Shown here: in pieces, positions 7,137 to 15,599 of the stretch
Position numbering within the stretch: position 1 is the first letter of the stretch
Layout of the letters: each line of letters starts with the position of its first letter
Source: Coprosoma sp963632935
GTDB lineage: Bacteria > Bacillota_I > Bacilli_A > RF39 > UBA660
DNA: 44,902 nucleotides
Reading direction: 5' to 3'
Assembly (NCBI GenBank): GCA_963632935.1
Contig: CAVGWA010000010.1
Coordinates: 1-44,902, forward strand
Position numbers and translations under genes: made by a program
Notes under the pieces: generated by a model
Databases searched by the model: none
What the model saw: only the letters and a program-made list of their open reading frames with translations
Told to the model about the DNA's origin: nothing

Positions 7137-8876
7137 ATGAAATATAGAACACAATATATAAATGAATTATCAGAAAAAAATATTGGTGATGAAATTAAAG
7201 CATGCGGATTTGTTGAAAATATACGTGATCATGGTGGCGTTATTTTCGTTGATTTGCGTGATGAAACAGGAACATTACAAATAGTAAGTAATGATGATAG
7301 TATTTTTAATGGTTTAACTAAAGAATCAGCTGTAACTTTAAGTGGTAAAGTTAGGATGCGTGATGAAGAAAACTTTAATTTAAAAATATCAACAGGAAAA
7401 ATAGAAGTATTAGTAGATACTTTTGAAGTATTAGGTAAAGCTAAAAATGAATTGCCTTTTGAAATAATTTCATCAACAAAAGTAAACGAAGAAGTTAGAC
7501 TAAAATACCGCTACCTAGATTTAAGAAATCCAAAAGTTCATGAAAACATTATTTTTAGAAGTAAAGTAATTAAATTTTTAAGAAATCAAATGGAAGAAAA
7601 AGGTTTTATAGAAATACAAACGCCAATTTTAACCGCATCTTCTCCAGAAGGAGCTAGAGATTATTTAGTTCCATCAAGAAAATATAAAGGTAAATTTTAT
7701 GCTTTACCACAAGCACCTCAACAATTTAAACAATTGCTTATGGTAAGTGGTTTTGATAAATATTATCAAATTGCTCCATGCTTTAGAGATGAAGATGCTA
7801 GAGCTGATAGATCTCCCGGTGAATTTTATCAATTAGATATGGAAATGGCATTTGCTACTGCTGAAGATGTATATGAAGTAGCTGAAGATGTAGTTTATAA
7901 TACATTTAAAGAATTTTCTGATAAAGAAATATCACCTAAACCATTTAAAAGAATTACTTATAAAGATTCAATGCTTAAATATGGAACAGATAAACCAGAT
8001 TTAAGAAATCCTTTAGAAATAATTGATTTAACTGAATGTTTTTCAAATACAACCTTTAAACCATTTTCAAATTCTATTGTTCGTGGTATTACAGTTCATG
8101 ATATTGCATCAAAACCAAACTCATGGTTCAATGAATTAGTAGATTATGCCAAAAAAATAGGCATGCCAGGCATTGGCTATATAAGTGTACTTGATGATAT
8201 GACATTTAAAGGACCTATTGATAAATTTTTATCAGAAGAAGAAAGAAACCAATTAATAGAAAAAGCTAATCTTAAAAAAGGTTCAGTATTATTCTTTATA
8301 GCTGATAAACATGAATTAACTGCATCTACTCAAGCTGGAATGATAAGAACAGCATTAGGTGAAAGATTAAACTTAATCGATAATAATAAATTTGAATTTT
8401 GCTTTATAGTGGATTTTCCAATGTATGAATATAGTGAAGAAGAAGGCAAATATATATTTACACATAATCCATTTAGTATGCCACAAGGTGGTATGGATGC
8501 TCTTTTAAATCAAAAAACTGAAGACATACTAGCATATCAATATGATATAGTATGTAATGGGGTAGAATTATCATCAGGTGCAGTTAGAAATCATGATGTA
8601 AACATTATGGAAAAAGCTTTTGAAATAGCTGGATATACTAAAGAAGAATTAAAAAATAGATTTAAATCATTATATACTGCATTTCATTATGGTGCACCTC
8701 CTCACGCAGGAATTGCTCCTGGAATAGATAGAATGATAATGCTTTTAAAAGATGAACCAAATATCCGTGAAGTAATTGCATTTCCATTAAACAGTAATGC
8801 TCAAGATGTAATGATGGAAGCACCTAATGAAGTTACTGAAAAACAATTAAGAGAAATACATATAAAAATTAGATAA
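7137..8876 (+). CDS. aspS: aspartyl-tRNA synthetase, probably non-discriminating
   Basis: Class II synthetase of bacterial type (579 aa) with an N-terminal OB fold, motif 2 FRDEDARADRSPGEF near 215, a GAD insertion domain, and motif 3 near GIAPGIDRMIML. In the anticodon-binding domain the sequence is RDHGGVIF. A His at this position, with the following Gly residues, is described for bacterial AspRS that also charges tRNA-Asn (for example Pseudomonas), whereas discriminating enzymes have Leu. Together with GatCAB this implies indirect Asn-tRNA synthesis. ATG 7137 follows AAAGGTG; the upstream in-frame GTG at 7128 lies within that binding site. Confidence 0.95.
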   Translation: MKYRTQYINELSEKNIGDEIKACGFVENIRDHGGVIFVDLRDETGTLQIVSNDDSIFNGLTKESAVTLSGKVRMRDEENFNLKISTGKIEVLVDTFEVLGKAKNELPFEIISSTKVNEEVRLKYRYLDLRNPKVHENIIFRSKVIKFLRNQMEEKGFIEIQTPILTASSPEGARDYLVPSRKYKGKFYALPQAPQQFKQLLMVSGFDKYYQIAPCFRDEDARADRSPGEFYQLDMEMAFATAEDVYEVAEDVVYNTFKEFSDKEISPKPFKRITYKDSMLKYGTDKPDLRNPLEIIDLTECFSNTTFKPFSNSIVRGITVHDIASKPNSWFNELVDYAKKIGMPGIGYISVLDDMTFKGPIDKFLSEEERNQLIEKANLKKGSVLFFIADKHELTASTQAGMIRTALGERLNLIDNNKFEFCFIVDFPMYEYSEEEGKYIFTHNPFSMPQGGMDALLNQKTEDILAYQYDIVCNGVELSSGAVRNHDVNIMEKAFEIAGYTKEELKNRFKSLYTAFHYGAPPHAGIAPGIDRMIMLLKDEPNIREVIAFPLNSNAQDVMMEAPNEVTEKQLREIHIKIR

Positions 8877-8986
8877 TAATTTTTATATTTTTTTATACTA
8901 AGAAAGACATTAGTATTAATCAAGATAAACACGATAGTTATAAAATAATAATATAAAAATAAAAGATTTAATTTAGGAGTCTATAT

Positions 8987-9139
8987 ATGTCATTAAGCCA
9001 ATAAGAAAGATATAAATGGTAAAATAAACATAATAAATTATAAAGTAGGTTAAGAAAAATTTTGAAAATTATGTAATTGTATGACATAAATACCTTTGTA
9101 GAATTGTATGACATAAATACCTTTGTAGAATTGACATAA
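8987..9139 (+). pseudogene. decayed small gene with duplicated 9-codon segment
   Basis: A good AGGAG (8975-8979) precedes ATG 8987, but the frame is broken by stops after five codons and again later. Reading through gives ERYKW and HNK-like pieces, then YDINTFVEL twice in tandem. The single frame running through stops and the intact ribosome site suggest a recently decayed short gene. I do not recognise the family. Confidence 0.4.
9076..9129 (+). repeat. two-copy 27-bp tandem repeat
   Basis: Identical 27-bp units occupy 9076-9102 and 9103-9129, and a partial third copy (ATTGACATAA) follows. The partial copy supplies the -35 box of the next promoter. Confidence 0.9.
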
Positions 9140-9158
9140 TAGAAAAAATGCATATAAT
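9131..9158 (+). promoter_or_regulatory. sigma-A promoter
   Basis: Consensus TTGACA (9131-9136), 16-bp spacer, consensus TATAAT (9153-9158), upstream of the 123-aa membrane protein gene. Confidence 0.8.
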
Positions 9159-9229
9159 ATACATTGTTATTAAAAAAATACATTGTAAGTTAAGAGGGTT
9201 ACAAAATATATTATACAAGGGAGAAAAAA

Positions 9230-9601
9230 ATGATAAATGATGAAATAAAACAAAAATTAGAAAATAATTTAAAGGAATACAAAAAACAAATGATAAATAG
9301 AGAAAACAATATACAAGGCGGCAAATACATTATATTTGTTGGATTTGCAGGAAGCATAGCTGGAATAGCAATACAATCTCACAATCATATGATGGCTGGA
9401 TTAATAGTCGAAGCAGGTGGACTATTATTTCAATTATTAAGCAAAAACAAACTTGAAAAAATAAAATCCAAGGAAGAATCATTAGAATATATATTAGAAA
9501 ATCATGAAAACTTTGAATTTTTTGAAAATAAAGAAGGTATTATTGAAGTTTATTCAAAAGATGATGAAAAAAAGTCACACGGAAAACATTTTAAAAAATA
9601 A
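9230..9601 (+). CDS. small membrane-hairpin protein, unknown function
   Basis: 123 aa, not recognised. Residues about 1-30 are charged and helical. Two hydrophobic stretches (about 33-48, IIFVGFAGSIAGIAI, and 54-70) are separated by a His/Asn turn, giving a membrane hairpin with both ends on the same side. The C-terminal 50 residues are acidic and basic, ending in a Lys/His-rich tail. ATG 9230 follows AAGGGAG. It has its own consensus promoter and no partner on the same strand, so it is probably monocistronic. The topology resembles small phage or stress membrane proteins, but that is only a guess. Confidence 0.6.
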   Translation: MINDEIKQKLENNLKEYKKQMINRENNIQGGKYIIFVGFAGSIAGIAIQSHNHMMAGLIVEAGGLLFQLLSKNKLEKIKSKEESLEYILENHENFEFFENKEGIIEVYSKDDEKKSHGKHFKK

Positions 9602-9951
9602 TAATTTAGTTGTATTACTTATTATATTTTAAAAGTATAAATTAAAAAAGTGAGTATTAAAATGAATAAAAAATACCTGTTTTTACTTTGATATTTAAAC
9701 TTTAAGAATTTAACTTTCCAATAAATTTAGAAAAGTTTATTTTTTTAAAATATAAGTTAAAAAGCGTCGTATAAATACCATTTATACAGTAAAAAAGTTT
9801 ACGCGGAAAATAATATTCTTAGTTGGTTTCAAGAAGTTTCGGTTGTATTAATTTTAATTTGAAGTGTTGCCTTCAAATCTAAATTAACAATTTATGATAA
9901 GATTGATGATTTTAAAAAAAAGATGTATAATCATTTTCTGTGGAGGCGTTT
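9602..9951. other. gene-free spacer with two palindromes
   Basis: 350 bp without a credible ORF. It contains an 8-bp perfect palindrome GTATAAAT-acc-ATTTATAC (9769-9787). It also has a long imperfect hairpin at 9848-9887: two 17-nt arms with two mismatches and a 6-nt loop, and no T run. The promoter of the lipid kinase gene lies at its right end. Confidence 0.5.
9903..9931 (+). promoter_or_regulatory. sigma-A promoter of lipid kinase gene
   Basis: TTGATG (9903-9908), 17-bp spacer, TATAAT (9926-9931). Confidence 0.7.
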
Positions 9952-10908
9952 ATGGAAAAAGCAAGTATTATATATAACCCAAATGCTACTGGTATGACAG
10001 ATGAGGTTTTAAAAAGTATGGAAACCGTTTTAGAAAAACAAGGTTTAAAAGTAAACTGTATGGAAAGTAGATATCCTGGCAATACAATAGAATTAGTAAA
10101 AAAAGCAGATAAAAATAGTGATTTAGTGGTTACCATGGGTGGTGATGGCACATTAGGGGAAGCATTTAGAGCCTTTGGTGAAATAGAACAATTGTCTTAT
10201 TATGCTCATATGTCAACAGGTACAGCTAATGATACAGCAGAAAATCTAGGACTTTTAAAGGGAAACATTTATTCATCTATAAAGTTATATGAAAATTTGA
10301 ATAAATGTATGATTGTTCCTGTTGATATGATATGTGCTAATGCTGTACCCTTTTCGTATATTTCATGTTGTGGAACATTCACCAATTTAACCTATGAAAC
10401 ACCAAAAAGTTTTAAAAAAAGATTTGGAAAAACAGGTTATTACATGTTTTCATCTTTAATGGGTATTTCTACACTTCCTGACATTATTCATAAACCTTTG
10501 AAAATAAGTTATGAATTTAATGGTGAAAGTAGAGTTACTGATGCTTTAACTATATTAGTTTCTAATACCACAACATTTGCTGGATTTAAATTGTTCCCTG
10601 ATGCAAATATTAATGATGGAATCTTTGAAGTTACTGTATTAAGAGATGTTCCAGGTATTAAAACGTTTAAACTAATTTTTGATCTCTTATATAATGATTC
10701 TAAAAATTTCAATATTAAAAAATTTTCTAAATTTATAGATACCTTTCAAACTGATAATTTTAAAGTTACCTTTGATAATGGTGAACCCAAAGCAGGATTT
10801 AATCATGATGGCGATCATGCTTTTGTATCATTAGATGATAATCATACAATTGAATATAAAATAAACAAAAAAATAAAAATGTTACTTCCAAATAAAGCAG
10901 GGGAGTAA
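9952..10908 (+). CDS. diacylglycerol kinase family lipid kinase (DgkB/YegS-like)
   Basis: A soluble lipid kinase of 318 aa; family members phosphorylate diacylglycerol or related lipids, feeding phosphatidate back to membrane synthesis. The N-terminal catalytic domain begins with SIIYNPNATG (residues about 4-13), then VVTMGGDGTLGEAF near 60, the nucleotide-binding glycine-rich loop, and STGTANDTAENLG near 89, matching the conserved SGTANDFA-type motif. The C-terminal beta-sandwich contains the NDG(I/L)FEV motif near 221 and FNHDGDH near 283. ATG 9952 follows TGGAGGCG; the in-frame ATG at 9940 sits inside that site. Substrate choice cannot be read from sequence. Confidence 0.88.
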   Translation: MEKASIIYNPNATGMTDEVLKSMETVLEKQGLKVNCMESRYPGNTIELVKKADKNSDLVVTMGGDGTLGEAFRAFGEIEQLSYYAHMSTGTANDTAENLGLLKGNIYSSIKLYENLNKCMIVPVDMICANAVPFSYISCCGTFTNLTYETPKSFKKRFGKTGYYMFSSLMGISTLPDIIHKPLKISYEFNGESRVTDALTILVSNTTTFAGFKLFPDANINDGIFEVTVLRDVPGIKTFKLIFDLLYNDSKNFNIKKFSKFIDTFQTDNFKVTFDNGEPKAGFNHDGDHAFVSLDDNHTIEYKINKKIKMLLPNKAGE

Positions 10909-10963
10909 CTTTTTAAGATAATCTATTTTTAAACAACATCATATATTATTAATGGAGGTTGAT

Positions 10964-11911
10964 ATGAAATATAGAGGAGTAGATGTATCTAAATATCAAA
11001 ATGACATAAATTTTAAAAAAATAAAAAATATAGATTTTGTTATAATAAGAATAGGATATGGAATGTATGAAAGTCAAAAAGATTCTAAATTTGAAAGAAA
11101 TTATGAAGGATTTAAAAACATTGATGTTCCAATAGGGGTGTATTTATATTCATATGCTAAAAATGAAGAAGAAGCAAAAAAAGAAGCGTTAGTTGTTTTA
11201 AAGTGGTTAAATGGAAGAGACATAGATTTACCAGTTTACTTTGATATTGAAGACAAATCACAAATTAATTTAGGTAAAAATATTTTAACAAACATGTGTG
11301 ATACATTTTGTAAAACTATAGAAAAAGCAGGATATAAAGCAGGAATTTATGCAAACAAATATTTTCTGACAACTTATTTAGATTATCAAAAATTACAAGA
11401 TAAGTATTCAATTTGGGTTGCACAATATAATAATAGAAACACATATAGTGGTAAATATGACATGTGGCAATATACTTCAAGCGGAAAAGTAGAAGGTATA
11501 AACGGTAATGTTGATATGAATATTTTATATAAAGAAACATTAGAAAATAGTTTACCTGATTTAAGTGAATATAATGGAACATCGATAGTAGACGGATTAA
11601 AAAGCATTAACTATGATAGTTCTTTTCAAACTAGAAAAAAATTATATAATTTGTTGGGATATAATGACTTATATAAGGGTAGTGCCTTACAAAACAATAT
11701 CTTATTAAATTCATTAAAAGAAAATAAATATTATACATCTAATTATAAAGGATTATCTTTTGTTGATGCTTTAAAATCAATTAATATTGATAGTTCAATG
11801 ATAAATAGAACAAAAATAGCTATAAATAATGGAATAACAAATTATAAAGGAACGTACATACAAAATATAAAACTATTAAATTTATTAAAAAATGGAAAAT
11901 TAAAAAAATAA
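10964..11911 (+). CDS. GH25 lysozyme with two C-terminal repeats
   Basis: An N-acetylmuramidase of glycoside hydrolase family 25 (315 aa). The catalytic domain spans residues about 1-195: GVDVSKYQ at 5-12, IIRIGYG near 27, PVYFDIED near 87 (catalytic Asp/Glu), IWVAQYN near 147 and the DMNI end. Two repeats of about 50 residues follow, each with DGLKSIN or DALKSIN, DSS and a terminal QN-LL-LLK, likely cell-wall binding. No signal peptide is present, so release would need lysis, a holin or a mother-cell role; an endolysin origin is possible. ATG 10964 follows GGAGG; ATG 10952 overlaps that site. Confidence 0.88.
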   Translation: MKYRGVDVSKYQNDINFKKIKNIDFVIIRIGYGMYESQKDSKFERNYEGFKNIDVPIGVYLYSYAKNEEEAKKEALVVLKWLNGRDIDLPVYFDIEDKSQINLGKNILTNMCDTFCKTIEKAGYKAGIYANKYFLTTYLDYQKLQDKYSIWVAQYNNRNTYSGKYDMWQYTSSGKVEGINGNVDMNILYKETLENSLPDLSEYNGTSIVDGLKSINYDSSFQTRKKLYNLLGYNDLYKGSALQNNILLNSLKENKYYTSNYKGLSFVDALKSINIDSSMINRTKIAINNGITNYKGTYIQNIKLLNLLKNGKLKK

Positions 11912-11953
11912 CTAAAAAATATTAATTTTAAGTGTATCATAATTCAGAAAAAA

Positions 11954-11998
11954 TGAACTGAACCTCGTTTCTATGTCCAAGAAATGGGGTTCATATCA
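11954..11998. repeat. back-to-back IS ends (MITE-like relic)
   Basis: The 45-bp palindromic block begins TGAACTGAACC and ends GGGGTTCATATCA. Its right half, read on the minus strand, shares TGAT-TGAACCCCATTT-GACAT with the right terminal repeat of the IS3 element at 33238-34699. Its left half resembles the other end. The ends face each other with almost nothing between. No target duplication is visible. It can also fold as a 14-bp hairpin. Confidence 0.5.
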
Positions 11999-12086
11999 AT
12001 GTTAAGTTGACACTATCTTTTTTATTTTTATAAGTCTGAATAGTTATTAAAAAACTGATAAAGTTGTGAATAATTAATAAAAAGTA

Positions 12087-12115
12087 TTGAATATGTAAAA
12101 AATATATGATATCAT
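12087..12115 (+). promoter_or_regulatory. promoter of structured ncRNA
   Basis: TTGAAT (12087-12092), 17-bp spacer, TATCAT (12110-12115). The predicted start near 12121 coincides with the first base of the RNA's closing helix. Confidence 0.6.
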
Positions 12116-12120
12116 GTAAG

Positions 12121-12389
12121 TACTTAATAGAATAACACATATATTTTAGTTAATCGTATTATACTGTTAATAAACAGTATAATAAATAGGTTGCATTTTT
12201 CTTTGCTTATCTTATATGTCGAAGTTTTGTATAGGGTAAGAAAGAATGTGTTATTTATCAAGCTATTAAGTAGTATGTACATATGTGGAATCTTGATAAA
12301 AATTATAAATTATATCTGTCAGTATGATTTATAATCGTAAATTTATCCACCAAGAAGGCATGATTGTATGGCAGACATCATGTTTTTTT
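12121..12389 (+). ncRNA. candidate structured ncRNA, about 270 nt, unidentified
   Basis: A promoter and a terminator bracket a non-coding stretch full of helices. ACTTAATAG (12122-12130) pairs with CTATTAAGT 3' of it, and ATAACACAT with ATGTGTTAT. Inside are ATTATACTGT/ACAGTATAAT and a long helix from CTTATCTTATAT to GTATAGGGTAAG (12 pairs with G-U). A second domain has ATTATAAAT/ATTTATAAT closed by GTGGA/TCCAC, then the terminator. Paired 5' and 3' segments around a bubble recall 6S RNA. I see no SRP, tmRNA or RNase P signature, so identity is open. Confidence 0.6.
12359..12389 (+). terminator. terminator of ncRNA
   Basis: CATGAT (12359-12364) pairs with ATCATG (12377-12382), extended by GT/AC, and is followed by seven T. 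Confidence 0.8.
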
Positions 12390-12398
12390 GTTATCTTT

Positions 12399-12422
12399 TA
12401 AAAAAACGAACCAAATAGTTCG
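12399..12422 (-). terminator. terminator of tRNA-Thr
   Basis: On the minus strand CGAAC/GTTCG (12407-12411 with 12418-12422) is followed by a run of T (the A run 12399-12406). Confidence 0.8.
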
Positions 12423-12437
12423 TATAGATTTTATAAA

Positions 12438-12513
12438 TGGTGCTGGAAACAGGAATTGAACCCGCGACCTACTGATTACGAAACAGTTGCTCTACCTACT
12501 GAGCTATTCCAGC
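12438..12513 (-). tRNA. tRNA-Thr (CGU anticodon)
   Basis: A minus-strand cloverleaf with acceptor GCTGGAA/TTCCAGC, T-loop GTTCAAT, encoded CCA and anticodon loop TTCGTAA (anticodon CGT). The last anticodon-stem pair (31-39) is a U-U mismatch. Confidence 0.93.
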
Positions 12514-12644
12514 AAGCAATAATATTATATATTAATTTTGATATTTTTACTAGATTTTTATTGTAAAAATTGTGTCAAATAATTATGTTTTATTTAGTTT
12601 TTCAATCGAAAATGATATAATTAAACTAGCGAGGAGAATTATAA

Positions 12645-14831
12645 ATGGCAAAAAAGAAAAGTAGAAAAACAACTAAAACACAAGCTTCATATAGTATAGA
12701 ATTAAAAGGAATAGGACTTATTTTAATCATGATAATAGGATGCTGTCCATTTGGTATAACAGCTGATATTATTAAAGGATTTGCGGGATTCCTAGCAGGA
12801 TGTTGGTATATTCTGCCTTTAATTGCCACTGGTGCTTGTGGAGTTTATATGATGATAAAAAGAGAAAAACCAGATTTATTAACCTCAAGATTAGTTGGTT
12901 TATATATATTAATTTTAGGTATTTTAATTTTATCACATGCTAAATATATTGAACAGCTTGATAAAAGTTTATCATCATGGGATATAATTACAACGACAAT
13001 AGATAATTTAATGCAATTTGTTAAACATACATCAGACATTCAAGGCGGTGGTATGATAGGAACACTATTTTCAATTATCGGTGTAAAATTGCTTACTTTA
13101 AATGGAACTGAGGTAGTATGTATTGCTTTAATAATTTGTGGTACAATTATGTTTACTGGTGTTTCTATTTATGATGCTGTAACAGCAACCTTAAATAAAG
13201 CTAAAAAACTAAAAGAAGTAAGTATTAATCGTAAAGCACATGATGCTGCTGAAAAAGCTGAAGAGGAATTTGAAGAAGAAAAGAAGGTTATTATATCTTC
13301 AGCAGATGAAATAGAGACTAAAGAAGAAAAAACTGTAGAAGTAAAAGAACCCGAAATAAAAGAAGAACCTGCTCCTACTTACAATAAAGAATACCATAAA
13401 CCACCTATGGGACTTTTATTAAAACCAAAAATAAAAAAAGAAGCTATCAAAGCTAATCAAGATTCTATAAAATCAAATGTAGTTGAATTAGAAAAAGTTA
13501 TTAAAGATTTTGGTGTGTCGGCCAAAGTTGTAGCTGCAAATATCGGACCTTCAGTTACTCAATATGAATTGGAAATTAAATCAGGAACAAGACTTTCTAA
13601 AATAACAGCTTTAAATAAAGAAATAGCCCTAGAATTAGGTGCTAAAGATGTACGTATACAAGCTCCAATTCCAGGTAAAAAAACAGTTGGTGTAGAACTA
13701 CCTAATAAATCAATTATGGCAGTTGCTGTAAGAGAAATATTAGAAGCTGTACCTAAAACAAAAGAAAATTCTAAATTATTAGTTGCACTAGGAAAAAGCA
13801 TCATGGGAAATCCTGTATGGTGTGAAATAGATAAAACTCCGCATTTACTAGTAGCCGGTTCTACTGGTTCAGGTAAATCTGTATGTATTAATAGTATGAT
13901 AACATCACTATTAATGAGAACTAGACCAGAAGAAGTAAAACTAGTTTTAGTAGACCCTAAAAAAGTTGAACTTTCAATGTATAATGGTGTTCCACATCTA
14001 TTAACTCCAGTTGTTACAGACCCTAAAAAAGCCAATATCGTATTACAAAAAATAGTAAAAATAATGGAAGATAGATATGATTTATTTGAGGCAAGTAAAA
14101 CAAAAAATATAGCGGGATATAATGCCTATATTGATAAAAAAAATGAAAGCCTACCAGAAGATGAAAAAATAAATAGACTTCCATATATTGTTGTTATTAT
14201 TGATGAACTTGCTGATTTGATGTTAGTAGCAGCTAAGGAAGTTGAAGATTCAATAATGAGAATAACACAAATGGCTAGAGCTGCTGGTATTCATTTAATT
14301 GTTGCCACACAAAGACCTAGTACCGATGTAATTACTGGTGTTGTTAAAGCTAATATTCCATCAAGAATTTCATTTGCTGTATCAAGTAGTATAGACTCAA
14401 GAACAATATTAGATATGAGTGGAGCTGAAAAATTACTGGGTAAAGGTGATATGTTATTTTTACCACAAGGAGAAAGTATTCCAACTCGTGTTCAAGGAAC
14501 ATTTATCAGCGATGATGAAATAAAAGCCGTTGTTGATTATACAATATCTCAGCAAAAAGCTATGTATGATAATTCGCTAACTGTTTCAGAAGAAGATAAA
14601 GGTGCAACTACAATGGTTGATAAATCAGATGATTATGAGGAACCTTTATATGATGAAATAAGACAATTTGTTATATCGCAAGGTAAAGCTAGTGCATCAC
14701 TTTTACAAAGAAGATTTAGATTAGGATATAATAGAGCTGCTAGATGTATAGACCTTTTAGAGGAAAGAGGAATTGTTGGACCACCTAATGGTGCTAAACC
14801 TCGTGAAGTTTTAGTCAAAGAAGAAAATTAA
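12645..14831 (+). CDS. ftsK: DNA translocase FtsK/SpoIIIE
   Basis: A septal DNA pump (728 aa) that moves chromosomal DNA through the division or sporulation septum. Residues about 20-185 hold four hydrophobic membrane segments. A charged Glu/Lys-rich linker (about 195-255) and the alpha/beta motor domain follow: Walker A AGSTGSGKS near 405, Walker B VVIIDELADLM near 520, and a C-terminal winged-helix gamma domain (about 660-725) that would read KOPS/SRS sequences. ATG 12645 follows GAGGAGAAT. Neighbouring sporulation genes make a SpoIIIE role plausible, but family rules do not separate the two here. A terminator follows. Confidence 0.94.
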   Translation: MAKKKSRKTTKTQASYSIELKGIGLILIMIIGCCPFGITADIIKGFAGFLAGCWYILPLIATGACGVYMMIKREKPDLLTSRLVGLYILILGILILSHAKYIEQLDKSLSSWDIITTTIDNLMQFVKHTSDIQGGGMIGTLFSIIGVKLLTLNGTEVVCIALIICGTIMFTGVSIYDAVTATLNKAKKLKEVSINRKAHDAAEKAEEEFEEEKKVIISSADEIETKEEKTVEVKEPEIKEEPAPTYNKEYHKPPMGLLLKPKIKKEAIKANQDSIKSNVVELEKVIKDFGVSAKVVAANIGPSVTQYELEIKSGTRLSKITALNKEIALELGAKDVRIQAPIPGKKTVGVELPNKSIMAVAVREILEAVPKTKENSKLLVALGKSIMGNPVWCEIDKTPHLLVAGSTGSGKSVCINSMITSLLMRTRPEEVKLVLVDPKKVELSMYNGVPHLLTPVVTDPKKANIVLQKIVKIMEDRYDLFEASKTKNIAGYNAYIDKKNESLPEDEKINRLPYIVVIIDELADLMLVAAKEVEDSIMRITQMARAAGIHLIVATQRPSTDVITGVVKANIPSRISFAVSSSIDSRTILDMSGAEKLLGKGDMLFLPQGESIPTRVQGTFISDDEIKAVVDYTISQQKAMYDNSLTVSEEDKGATTMVDKSDDYEEPLYDEIRQFVISQGKASASLLQRRFRLGYNRAARCIDLLEERGIVGPPNGAKPREVLVKEEN

Positions 14832-14832
14832 A

Positions 14833-14854
14833 ATACGCAAGTAGCGTATTTTTT
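14833..14854 (+). terminator. intrinsic terminator after ftsK
   Basis: ATACGC (14833-14838) pairs with GCGTAT (14844-14849), followed by T residues. Confidence 0.8.
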
Positions 14855-14951
14855 CTAGTTATGTCGAAGTCATTTTATTAACCTTTAAAAAGTGCTACAG
14901 TAAATATGGTGATGATAAAATGTAATTTCAAAATTTAATAAGGAGGGATAG

Positions 14952-15599
14952 ATGGATTCATTAGAAAATTTAATTATTGAAAATCAAAATTTAATATATA
15001 GTATTATTAAAAAAATTAATAGAAATGATATAAAAGAAGATTTATTTCAGGCGGGATGTCTTGGAATGGTAGAGGCATATTATAATTTTGATGCCCAAAG
15101 ACAAACCAAATTTACAACATATGCATACCCATATATATTTGGATCAATTATGAAATTTATAAGAGAAAATCATACAATAAAACCCAATAAAGATTTAATA
15201 TCTCTTAAAACTAAATTAGAAAAAGCAAAAAGCTTATTACAACAAGAATATATGTGCGAACCTTCAATTAAACAGTTAAGCGAATTTTTAAATATTCCTA
15301 TAAGTGATTTAGAAAGAATTGAAAATTATAAGTCAGATGGCTATAGCCTAGAAAATGAAATTTATGAAAATTTAAATTTCTATGACCTAATTCCACAAAA
15401 AGATATTGATATGAATGATCTTATATTTTTAAAAAATGAATTAGAATCATTAGAAGAACCAGAAAGAACTATAATGTACGAAAGGTATTTTAATGATAAA
15501 ACTCAAACAGAACTTTCAAATTTATTAGGACTTACTCAAGTTGACATTTCAAGACGTGAAAAGAAAGTCTTAACAAAATTAAAAAAAACATATAATTGA
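14952..15599 (+). CDS. sporulation-type sigma factor, SigF/SigG-like
   Basis: A sigma-70 family factor of 215 aa without region 1.1. Region 2 is at residues about 10-75 (DLFQAGCLGMVEAYYNFD and KFTTYAYPYIFGSIMKFIREN, with the core-binding and -10 recognition helices), region 3 about 85-135 and region 4 about 150-213, including the HTH QTELSNLLGLTQVDISRREK. Length and pattern match the SigF/SigG/SigB branch. A sigma-G-like promoter lies about 0.5 kb downstream in front of spoVAC, which supports a forespore role. AAGGAGG precedes ATG 14952. SigF versus SigG cannot be decided without a tree. Confidence 0.8.
   Translation: MDSLENLIIENQNLIYSIIKKINRNDIKEDLFQAGCLGMVEAYYNFDAQRQTKFTTYAYPYIFGSIMKFIRENHTIKPNKDLISLKTKLEKAKSLLQQEYMCEPSIKQLSEFLNIPISDLERIENYKSDGYSLENEIYENLNFYDLIPQKDIDMNDLIFLKNELESLEEPERTIMYERYFNDKTQTELSNLLGLTQVDISRREKKVLTKLKKTYN

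Larger units (their letters stand above)
11912..12120. other. gene-free spacer with IS relic and ncRNA promoter
   Basis: No ORF. It holds the 45-bp IS-end relic (11954-11998) and, at its right end, the promoter of the structured RNA. Nothing else is apparent. Confidence 0.5.

Noticed and set aside
9769..9787. Perfect palindrome GTATAAAT-acc-ATTTATAC as terminator
   Set aside because: It is all A/T in its core and lacks a T run on either strand at the right place.
13559..14035. 158-aa minus-strand ORF inside ftsK
   Set aside because: It is a shadow of the FtsK motor domain; the plus frame carries Walker motifs.
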